Assembly: GCA_902603555.1 (NCBI GenBank)
Contig: CACKVD010000005.1
Span: 1 to 64,000 of the forward strand
Reading direction: 5' to 3'
DNA length: 64,000 nucleotides
Source of the DNA: an uncultured Pelagibacteraceae bacterium
GTDB taxonomy: Bacteria > Pseudomonadota > Alphaproteobacteria > Pelagibacterales > Pelagibacteraceae
Shown here: in pieces, positions 32,812 through 40,909 of the stretch
Layout: the number at the start of each line of letters is the position of its first letter
Position numbering within the stretch: the stretch's first letter is position 1
Notes under the pieces: model-generated
What the model saw: only the letters and a program-made list of their open reading frames with translations
The model's database searches: none
Told to the model about the DNA's origin: nothing
Program-made: the position numbers and the translations under genes

Positions 32812-33997
32812 TCTGGTAATATTGGTGGGTGGCAAAGGAAAAAGACTAGGAAAATTAACTAAAAAAATACCAAAACCATTAATTAAAATAAACAAAAAAC
32901 CATTTTTAGATATCTTGCTCAGTAAATTAATTTCTTATGAATTTAATACGATTTATCTTCTTTGCTCTTACAAGAAAAAACTTTTTTTTAAAAAATATCA
33001 TCGAACTATTCTACATAAATCTCGTGTCATTTGTATCGATGAGGGTAAACAAAAAGACACAGGTGGAGCTCTTTATAAAATAAGAAATAAAATTAAAGAC
33101 AATTTTTTTTTAATTAATGGTGACTCTTATTTAGATATCGATTTTAATTCAATTTCAAAAATTTCTCTCAACCATGCTATTGGTATAATTGCTACTACCA
33201 ATAACAAAAATTATAAAAAGAATTATAAAATAAATAATCTCAAGATTGATAATCGGGGTTTTATTGAATATTCAAATAATAAAACTAAATTAATGAACGG
33301 GGGTATTTACTTTTTTAAAAAAAAAATTTTTGATTATGTTTTTAATAAAAAAACGTCTTTAGAAAATGATATATTAGATGAATTAATTAAAAGAAAAAAA
33401 ATTAAAGGTATTTATTCAAACAATAAATTTATAGATATTGGGTCAATAAAAAATTTAAATTTATTAAAAAAAAATCCTAATTTTTTTAGTCAAAGAGCAG
33501 TTTTTTTAGATAGAGATGGCGTAATTAATAAATTAAATCCGGATGGCTATATTTTAGATTTTAATCAGTTCAAATTACTTCCAGGTGTAGGTAATGCTAT
33601 AAATTTTCTGAATAAAAACAATTATCTAGTAATAGTTGTAACAAATCAATCATGTGTTGGAAAATCAATAATTACAGAAAAAAAATTGCATAAAATTCAC
33701 GAAAAAATGAAAAAAAAAATTTTTAAAAATAATCAAGGATTGATTAATGATATCTATTATTCCCCTTACTATAAATATTCAAAAAATAAGAAATATAGAA
33801 TTAATTCAATAGACAGAAAACCTAATTCAGGAATGATATTAAAAGCTATTAAAAAATGGAATTTGAGGATAAATGATAGTTTTTTTATTGGTGATAGTAT
33901 ATCAGACTATAATGCAGCAAAAAAAATCGGACTTAGGTTTTATTATAAAGATAATGGGCTTTTTGATAAACAAATTAAAAGAATTGTCGATAAATGA
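32804..33997 (+). CDS. Bifunctional fusion: HddC-like nucleotidyltransferase + GmhB-like HAD phosphatase
   Basis: N-terminus ILVGGKGKRLGKLTKKIPKPLI (NTP transferase); C-terminus AVFLDRDGVINKLNPDGY...VVTNQS...KPNSGMILKAIKKW...FIGDSISDYNAAKK (HAD). Confidence 0.9.
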   Translation: MTDLVILVGGKGKRLGKLTKKIPKPLIKINKKPFLDILLSKLISYEFNTIYLLCSYKKKLFFKKYHRTILHKSRVICIDEGKQKDTGGALYKIRNKIKDNFFLINGDSYLDIDFNSISKISLNHAIGIIATTNNKNYKKNYKINNLKIDNRGFIEYSNNKTKLMNGGIYFFKKKIFDYVFNKKTSLENDILDELIKRKKIKGIYSNNKFIDIGSIKNLNLLKKNPNFFSQRAVFLDRDGVINKLNPDGYILDFNQFKLLPGVGNAINFLNKNNYLVIVVTNQSCVGKSIITEKKLHKIHEKMKKKIFKNNQGLINDIYYSPYYKYSKNKKYRINSIDRKPNSGMILKAIKKWNLRINDSFFIGDSISDYNAAKKIGLRFYYKDNGLFDKQIKRIVDK

Positions 33998-34572
33998 AAA
34001 ATAGAATTAAAAAACATTTTATTGAGATACAAAAAATTTTAGAGAATCCAGATGATTTAATCAATAAAACATACAAAATATCATTATTTCTTAAAAAAAA
34101 GGTAAAATCTAAAAATAAAATTTATGTATATGGAAATGGTGGTTCATATGCAGATGCATCTCATTTTGTTGGTGAATTAACTGCATCATACTCATCAAAA
34201 AAAAGAAGACCATTACCGTTTATTTTATTAAGTTCAAATACAGCAGCATTGACAGGATGGTCGAATGATTTTAATTTTGATGGTTATGTTTCTAGAGAAT
34301 TCTCAACTTTAGCTACAAAAGGGGATGTACTTTTCCTTTTTTCCACTTCTGGAGGAGATTTAAAAACCAAAAGGTCATTAAATCTAATTAAATTAGCAAA
34401 AATAGCAAAATCTAAAAAAATAGAAATTATTGCATTACTAGGTAAGGGTGGAGGAGAGCTCAAAAAAATTGCAAACCAATCTATTATAATTAATTCAAAT
34501 AAAACTGGATCAATTCAAGAAACACATAAAATTATATTTCATTCGATTTGTGAAACTTTTGAAAATATCTAA
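33994..34572 (+). CDS. gmhA: Sedoheptulose-7-phosphate isomerase (GmhA-like SIS protein)
   Basis: YGNGGSYADASHFVGELTASY; FSTSGGDLKTKRS; NKTGSIQETHKIIFHSICE. Confidence 0.9.
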   Translation: MKNRIKKHFIEIQKILENPDDLINKTYKISLFLKKKVKSKNKIYVYGNGGSYADASHFVGELTASYSSKKRRPLPFILLSSNTAALTGWSNDFNFDGYVSREFSTLATKGDVLFLFSTSGGDLKTKRSLNLIKLAKIAKSKKIEIIALLGKGGGELKKIANQSIIINSNKTGSIQETHKIIFHSICETFENI

Positions 34573-34574
34573 TC

Positions 34575-35552
34575 ATGATTATTTCAAAAACACCTTTTAG
34601 AATATCACTTATTGGAGGTGGTACTGATTTTCCTTCATATTATAAAAAATCTCCTGGTTTAGTTATTGGTGGAACTATAGATAAATATTGTTATGTTTCA
34701 GCAAGGTTTTTACCAAATGTTTTCAAATATAAACATCGTGTAGTTTGGTCTAAAAATGAAGTGGTCAAAAATAATAATCAAATAATTCATCCAACCGTAA
34801 GGGCTGTATTTAATTATCTTAAGATTAATCAAGGCTTAGAAATTCATTACCAAGGTGATTTACAAAAAAATTCTGGCTTAGGGACAAGCTCTGCCTTCTG
34901 TGTTGGTTTAATTAAATCTCTTAAAGGATTGCACAACAAAGGAATAAATAAAGAAATTTTAGCTAAAACTGCAATCAATATAGAACACAATGTAATGAAA
35001 GAAAAATGTGGTTCTCAAGATCAAATTTGGGCTGCTTATGGGGGGTTTAATGCAATCGAATTTAAAGGAAAATCATTTAAAGTTAAAAAATTAGGAATAA
35101 ATAAATCTAAATTATCAAATCTGAGTAAAAACCTATTTTTAATATATACAGGTATTAATAAATTTTCACATTTTGTTGAAAAGGATAAAATTTCAAAGCT
35201 AAATAAAAATTTAAATCATCTAAATAAAATTTATAATTTAGCTAAATCATTTAGATACGAAGTACAAAATAATAAGAGTAGTGATTTTATTGGTACTATT
35301 CTTAATGAATATTGGTCAATAAAAAAAACACTATCAAATAGAGTTTCAAATAATAAGATTGATGAAATTTACAATGAAGCCTTAAAATCAGGTGCAGTTG
35401 GTGGTAAAATAATAGGATCAGGTGGAGGTGGTTTTTTACTAATGTACTGTAAACAGAAGAATCATTTATCTTTGAGGAAAAAACTTAACAAATTGCCGAT
35501 TATTAAATTTAATTTTGTTGAAAAGGGTAGTGAAATTATATTTAAGTCTTAA
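34575..35552 (+). CDS. hddA: D-glycero-D-manno-heptose 7-phosphate kinase-like GHMP kinase
   Basis: SKTPFRISLIGGGTDFPSYYKK; GLGTSSAFCVGLI; CGSQDQIWAAYGGFN; GGKIIGSGGGGFLL. Confidence 0.9.
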   Translation: MIISKTPFRISLIGGGTDFPSYYKKSPGLVIGGTIDKYCYVSARFLPNVFKYKHRVVWSKNEVVKNNNQIIHPTVRAVFNYLKINQGLEIHYQGDLQKNSGLGTSSAFCVGLIKSLKGLHNKGINKEILAKTAINIEHNVMKEKCGSQDQIWAAYGGFNAIEFKGKSFKVKKLGINKSKLSNLSKNLFLIYTGINKFSHFVEKDKISKLNKNLNHLNKIYNLAKSFRYEVQNNKSSDFIGTILNEYWSIKKTLSNRVSNNKIDEIYNEALKSGAVGGKIIGSGGGGFLLMYCKQKNHLSLRKKLNKLPIIKFNFVEKGSEIIFKS

Positions 35553-36276
35553 AAAATGTTTTAATCATATATTTTATATATTCTATTTTTTGAATTTTTC
35601 TTCTATTTAAAAAAAAACCATCTTTATGTACTGTTAAATGTAATCCGTCTATTTTGCTATTTGCATTTTGTTCATAAACGATGTCTTTATTAACTTGATC
35701 TCTAAATATGTTAATTAAATTTTTAATAGATGATTTTTTTTCTTTTTGAAGATAAATAGCTAGCCACAAATCATCATCTAAAAACATATTACTGTTGTTT
35801 TTCACATATTTTTCATAAAAAATTTCAATACTATCAAGTAATTTAGTATTCATTAAAAAACCATCTGCACATTGGCCCATTTTTATATTAAAGATTTTAT
35901 TTAAGTAAAAACTATAATTAATTGGTTCTTTTTTAAATGCTTCTAGAAATATTTTACATATATTTCTATCATAAATATGATCATCATCTAACAATATAAC
36001 ACAGTCATAACTTCGTACTTTGTCAATTGAGCCCATAATCTTAGTTCCCGGTCCATAATCATTACATCTTATTATTTCAACATTTTCTTTTCCGATATCA
36101 TCTAAATCTTTCTCTGAAATAATTTCATTTCTAAATCTATTATATTTAAAAGGTACATTTAAAAATATTTTATTAGGTTTTAATGTTTGGTTGTTAATAT
36201 TTTCTAAAATATCATTAATATTTTTTACTCTTGATGGGATAGTCGACATGGAAACACAAAATGAAAAATCCTTCAC
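35542..36276 (-). CDS. Putative GT-A fold glycosyltransferase
   Basis: CVSMSTIPSRVKNINDILENINNQTLKPNKIFLNVP; VILLDDDHIYD (DxD). Confidence 0.65.
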   Translation of the reverse strand: MKDFSFCVSMSTIPSRVKNINDILENINNQTLKPNKIFLNVPFKYNRFRNEIISEKDLDDIGKENVEIIRCNDYGPGTKIMGSIDKVRSYDCVILLDDDHIYDRNICKIFLEAFKKEPINYSFYLNKIFNIKMGQCADGFLMNTKLLDSIEIFYEKYVKNNSNMFLDDDLWLAIYLQKEKKSSIKNLINIFRDQVNKDIVYEQNANSKIDGLHLTVHKDGFFLNRRKIQKIEYIKYMIKTFFKT

Positions 36277-36282
36277 TTAAAA

Positions 36283-36975
36283 TTAAACCTTAAATTTACT
36301 TTTTTTTGCGTCTTTATAAAAACCCTTTACTGTATCTAAAGTTAATTGATTATATGATTTATTAGATTTTTTGATTTGATCAATAATTTTTGGTGGCATT
36401 GTAATAATTTGACAACCTAATTTTTTTGCTTCTAAATAGTTGTAAGTCTCTCTTGTGCTTGCCCATAAAATTTCAATATTTCTATATTTTCTTGTAAATT
36501 TAATAGATCTATCAAATATTGGAATAGGGTTTTTAAGTTGATCTCCCATTCTACCGGCAAAAATTGAAATAATAGCTCTTGTTTTTTTATTAAGTTGTTG
36601 AGTAATTTTCTTAACTTGTTCAAAAGTGTAGACAGCAGTAATATTTAATTTAATTTTTTCGTTACTTAATTTTTTTATTATTTTTCCAGTAAATTTACCC
36701 TTTGTATTTACTACAGGTATTTTAACATAAACATTTTTTGCCCAATTATTTATAATCTTTCCTTGATTATACATTTCGTCAATATTGTCTGAAAAAACTT
36801 CTAACGAAACTGGTTTGTTATTACTATTTTTTAATAACTTAATTGAATATGATTTATAACTTTTTGCTCCTGATTGCCTCATCAAACTTGGGTTTGTAGT
36901 AAAACCTTTGACAATTTTATCTTTTTTATATTTTAAAAAATTTTTATAATCAGCGCTATCACAAAATATTTTCAT
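36283..36975 (-). CDS. Transaldolase / fructose-6-phosphate aldolase family protein
   Basis: MKIFCDSADYKNFLKYKKDKIVKGFTTNPSLM; VYVKIPVVN (Schiff-base Lys context); KLNITAVYTFEQV; FAGRMGD. Confidence 0.88.
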   Translation of the reverse strand: MKIFCDSADYKNFLKYKKDKIVKGFTTNPSLMRQSGAKSYKSYSIKLLKNSNNKPVSLEVFSDNIDEMYNQGKIINNWAKNVYVKIPVVNTKGKFTGKIIKKLSNEKIKLNITAVYTFEQVKKITQQLNKKTRAIISIFAGRMGDQLKNPIPIFDRSIKFTRKYRNIEILWASTRETYNYLEAKKLGCQIITMPPKIIDQIKKSNKSYNQLTLDTVKGFYKDAKKSKFKV

Positions 36976-36987
36976 AATTTAAGATTA

Positions 36988-37893
36988 TCATATTTTTATT
37001 TTATTTAATGCGTTATTTTTAAATAGATTTGCCTCTTGAATATATCTTCTTACCATTTGTGTAGTTTTGTGTCCTGTCATAGCCATTATATTTCTCTCTT
37101 CAGCTCCAAATTCAGCAGCTGTTGTGGCAAAACCAGATCTTAAACTATGTCCTGCATACTTTGATGAATCTAATCCGGCTTTTTGTGCATATTTTTTAAT
37201 TATCAGAGCTACTGATTTATCTGAAATTTCAAAAATTTTTTCTTCATTTTTTTTTGATATTTTTTTATCGATATAATCTCTAAGTGTTAACACTGGACAA
37301 AATTCTTGGTTATCAAAGTAGGGGATAGCTTTAACTATCCCTTCTCCTGATTGATCTGTTTTTGATCTTTTAATTAAAATTTTTATTCCCTCAGGTACAA
37401 ATTCAATATCTTCATGTAGTATATTAACCAACTCAGACCTTCTAAAACCACCTGCGAAACCCAATAATATTAATGCTTTATCTCTAATTTTTTCTTTATC
37501 TATTGCTTTAATTATCAATTTTAAATCATTGATTAATAATGGTTTTTTGGCCTTTTGTCTTGACCCCAAAGTTCTTTTGATGCCGTGTAAGTTTTCCATA
37601 ATAATTGGATGTTTAGTGTCAAGATAATGCCCTTTTAATTTATGAATAACGCTTATAGAGGCTATTCTGCGTTTTAAAGTACTAAATTTAGATGATTTTG
37701 AGAGATGTGTTATATAAAGTGCAATTATTTTTGGCTGTGTTGGGATTGAAGATAATCCATTTTTAGAGCAAAAACCAGAAAAGTCTCTAAAATCTGATTG
37801 ATAAGCCCTTAAAGTATTATTAGCTTTTGAATTTTTTAAATTTTTTAAAGTCTCAATTTCTAAGTTCTTAACATCAGTTATTAATTCATTCAT
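36988..37893 (-). CDS. Tyrosine recombinase / integrase
   Basis: Catalytic box GGFRRSELV, HSLRSGFAT, MTGHKTTQMVRRYI; N-terminal SAM-like domain. Confidence 0.94.
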   Translation of the reverse strand: MNELITDVKNLEIETLKNLKNSKANNTLRAYQSDFRDFSGFCSKNGLSSIPTQPKIIALYITHLSKSSKFSTLKRRIASISVIHKLKGHYLDTKHPIIMENLHGIKRTLGSRQKAKKPLLINDLKLIIKAIDKEKIRDKALILLGFAGGFRRSELVNILHEDIEFVPEGIKILIKRSKTDQSGEGIVKAIPYFDNQEFCPVLTLRDYIDKKISKKNEEKIFEISDKSVALIIKKYAQKAGLDSSKYAGHSLRSGFATTAAEFGAEERNIMAMTGHKTTQMVRRYIQEANLFKNNALNKIKI

Positions 37894-37899
37894 AAGTAT

Positions 37900-37924
37900 T
37901 TCCGATAACCATTAATTATCGGAA
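37900..37924. repeat. Perfect 9-bp inverted repeat with 7-bp spacer (TTCCGATAA-CCATTAA-TTATCGGAA)
   Basis: Read directly; begins 7 bp upstream of the integrase start codon. Confidence 0.9.
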
Positions 37925-37971
37925 CTTATATAACAGGTGATTTTTAATGTCAACAATTATATTTTAAATAA

Positions 37972-38217
37972 ATGGAAACCGATTCAGACACAATTATTAA
38001 ACTATCAGCATTAGGAATACTTGTTCTTATAGGAGTTTGGTACTTATTTAGAGGAACGTGGATTTATATGTTCTGGATAATCTTAACGGCTTTAGACTTA
38101 GTTTACTTATTTTTCGTAATATTTGCTAATACAACAAGTGCTGCTGACCTTATTCCTCCATTGATAATACTTGTAGCTTTGATATTTTGGATAAATAAAA
38201 TGGAAAAAAAGAAGTAA
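37972..38217 (+). CDS. Small membrane protein of unknown function (81 aa)
   Basis: Three hydrophobic segments; start ATG after the integrase divergent region. Confidence 0.55.
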   Translation: METDSDTIIKLSALGILVLIGVWYLFRGTWIYMFWIILTALDLVYLFFVIFANTTSAADLIPPLIILVALIFWINKMEKKK

Positions 38218-38219
38218 AT

Positions 38220-38396
38220 ATGGGCTCAATTGATGGCGAAATTCCTGCGGTATGGTTCTTAATAAGCTCAATAGGGTTTGTTATTTTAACTTTTATTCAA
38301 TATCGAAATACAGGTAAGAGCTTTAACACTATATTCTTGTCTGTAATGACTATTATATTTTTTATAAGTTACATAATTTTATTAATTCCACGGTAA
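38220..38396 (+). CDS. Small membrane protein of unknown function (58 aa; not in supplied ORF track)
   Basis: Read from sequence: MGSIDGEIPAVWFLISSIGFVILTFIQYRNTGKSFNTIFLSVMTIIFFISYIILLIPR*, starts 2 bp after preceding CDS. Confidence 0.6.
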   Translation: MGSIDGEIPAVWFLISSIGFVILTFIQYRNTGKSFNTIFLSVMTIIFFISYIILLIPR

Positions 38397-38402
38397 AAAT
38401 CA

Positions 38403-38672
38403 GTGCAAGGAACAAAATTTCAATTAAAAGTCTGGAATTACCTTAAAACTATACCTAAAGGTAAGGTAAAAACCTATAAACAGGTGGCTATTGGCATAAA
38501 AAGCCCTAAATCGGCTCGTGCTGTAGCTAATGCTTGCGCTAAAAACCCATATGCTCCAAAAATACCCTGTCATAGAGTGATTAGGTCCGATGGATCTCTT
38601 GGTGGCTACTCTGGAAGAGGTGGAATTAAGCAAAAGATCAAATTACTAAGATCTGAAAAGGTAGCGATTTAG
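38403..38672 (+). CDS. Stand-alone MGMT DNA-binding/alkyltransferase domain protein (GTG start)
   Basis: FQLKVWNYLKTIPKGKVKTYKQVA, NPYAPKIPCHRVIRSDGSLGGYSGRGG; in-frame TAA at 38394 excludes a longer N-terminus. Confidence 0.9.
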   Translation: MQGTKFQLKVWNYLKTIPKGKVKTYKQVAIGIKSPKSARAVANACAKNPYAPKIPCHRVIRSDGSLGGYSGRGGIKQKIKLLRSEKVAI

Positions 38673-39134
38673 CTCTGTTTTAAGGCTTTTTTAGGTTAAA
38701 AAAGTTAGTAAAATCAACGTTTTTTGACATTTTTAAGTGATTTATTCCTAAATAACACAATTCACCCTTCAGTTGTACCATAAATGAGCTTATAACTAAA
38801 AAAGACCCCTCTACGGGCGTTTAAATGCTATATTCAATTAGTGCATCGCTCTACTATTCAACTATATCAATGCTTTTAGACTGCCCTATTTTTAGGTAAT
38901 TTTCATTACCGCAATTGAAAAAAAGCCCCTATTTTAAAGGATTATTTGATGTTTTTTATAATTTGGCAAAAATCTAAACTATTACACAGCATATTAAGTT
39001 AATTTGATATTAAATATTCCAAAAATATTCTAATAATTGTATTAATTATAAAGTTAATAAAACACAATAAATACAATAATTTAAATACTATACTTAATGT
39101 AATACTTTAAATATTAGTAAATAAACAATACCTA

Positions 39135-39986
39135 TTATTTAACTTTTTTGACTAAGTTCTCTCTTCTTGAGATGTAGATACCACTAAATACAATAATAAA
39201 TAATCCTAAGAAAGTCCAATTATCTGGGAAATCACTAAAGAAATAATAGCCTATAATGATGTTTGTAATAATTTCAAAGTAGCTAAATGGAGCTAATTTA
39301 GAAGCATCAGCATATTTGAGAGACAGTATTAAGAATAAATGCCCTATACAGGCAAATATACCTATGGCAGCCATCATAGACCACTGATTTAAGCTAGGTT
39401 TAACCCATACAAATGGCATTACAGTGGATATAATTATGGCCCCTACTACACCAGTTAACAATAAAGTTAATAAGGGGTTGTCTGAGGTACTTAGTTTACG
39501 AGTAATGATCAAATAAAACCCATACATTAAACCTGTTCCAAGAGCAGCTATACTTGCTAAGTTAATTTCAACAAATCCTGGTCTTATAACTACTAAAGAA
39601 CCTATAAAACCTATAATTACTGCAGACCATCTTCTAAATCCTACCTTCTCACCTAAAAAAACTGGAGAAAAAGCTGTAACAATTAAAGGAGCAACAAAAG
39701 CTAGGGTTAATGCTTTTGCTAAAGAAATTACCGAAATTGAATAGAAGAAACAAATATTAGCAGTTAAAAGAATTAAACCTCTTATGAATTGTAATTTTGG
39801 TTTATCCGTCCATACAAGATTTTTTCGAAAAAAGAAAAACATAATAGGAAAAGTGAAAGCCACTGTAAAAAAATATCTTGCCCATGTAATTTGTAATACT
39901 GGAAGATCTGCACTTAAATATTTTGCAAATCCATCCATTATAGGAAGCATCACCCATGCCAATAGATTAAAAGTTATAGCCTTCAT
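39135..39986 (-). CDS. EamA/DMT family transporter
   Basis: About 10 TM helices in two EamA halves. Confidence 0.88.
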   Translation of the reverse strand: MKAITFNLLAWVMLPIMDGFAKYLSADLPVLQITWARYFFTVAFTFPIMFFFFRKNLVWTDKPKLQFIRGLILLTANICFFYSISVISLAKALTLAFVAPLIVTAFSPVFLGEKVGFRRWSAVIIGFIGSLVVIRPGFVEINLASIAALGTGLMYGFYLIITRKLSTSDNPLLTLLLTGVVGAIIISTVMPFVWVKPSLNQWSMMAAIGIFACIGHLFLILSLKYADASKLAPFSYFEIITNIIIGYYFFSDFPDNWTFLGLFIIVFSGIYISRRENLVKKVK

Positions 39987-40006
39987 TTTTAGAAGGAGGA
40001 TATAGA

Positions 40007-40909
40007 TTAATTAAAGTATTTTAAAGCAAAGAATACGACGATTGGTATGGTTATAAATGACATTAATGTTGATACAACAATAGTACTAGCAACACTATCA
40101 ACAATTTTTTTAGGTGAATATATTGAGGCAACTAAATAATTTAGAACAGCACTAGGCATTGAACATTGAATTAACAAAACACCAGCTGCAAAACCTTCTA
40201 AATTAAAGTATAGAATTAATAAATATCCAATTATAGGTCCAACAATTACACGTCCTATAGAAGAGAATATAGCTTTATTTAGAGAAAAAACTTTAAGTCT
40301 TGTTAATGCTATTCCTAAAGACATCAAAATAAGAAATATAGTTGCATACATTAATAAGAAAGTAGTATTTTCGACAAATCCTGGAAGTTCTAAATCATAA
40401 TAAAGTAAAAATACCGAAACTATTATCGCATAAAAGGGAGGACTTTTAATTATAACGTTAATACTAAATTTTCTATCTGCTAAAAAAACACCTAAAGTAA
40501 AGTGACACAAAATAATTAGAGCAGATATCGCAGCTGAAACTCCAAGACCTTGAGACCCATAAGCAAATAAACAAATTGGTAAACCCATATTTCCTGTATT
40601 AGGCATTGTTAATGGAGGAAGCTCTCTAATAATATCTTTAGTTTTCAGAAGATATAGAATTATAATTCCAGTAAACATAAATCCAGCAATAGCTAGAGCG
40701 TAATACCAAAAGTAATTTATAAAAATATTGAATGAAATATTTACAGGATTTAAAGCATAAATAATCATTGCAGGAGTTCCTACATTTGCTGCAAAATTTG
40801 TAATGAATGCTGTATCTATTTTTGGGTTTTTCTTGCCTAAATAATAACCAATACCAACAACAAAAAATACAGGAAACAAAACCTCAAAAAGTTTTATGTA
40901 GATATCCAT
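40007..40909 (-). CDS. AEC (auxin efflux carrier) family transporter
   Basis: PVFFVVGIGYYLGKK; MPNTGNMGLPICLFAYG; QCSMPSAVLNYLVA. Confidence 0.9.
   Translation of the reverse strand: MDIYIKLFEVLFPVFFVVGIGYYLGKKNPKIDTAFITNFAANVGTPAMIIYALNPVNISFNIFINYFWYYALAIAGFMFTGIIILYLLKTKDIIRELPPLTMPNTGNMGLPICLFAYGSQGLGVSAAISALIILCHFTLGVFLADRKFSINVIIKSPPFYAIIVSVFLLYYDLELPGFVENTTFLLMYATIFLILMSLGIALTRLKVFSLNKAIFSSIGRVIVGPIIGYLLILYFNLEGFAAGVLLIQCSMPSAVLNYLVASIYSPKKIVDSVASTIVVSTLMSFITIPIVVFFALKYFN

Noticed and set aside
36432-36623. Alternative-frame ORF inside the transaldolase gene
   Set aside because: Same-strand out-of-frame overlap without family support.
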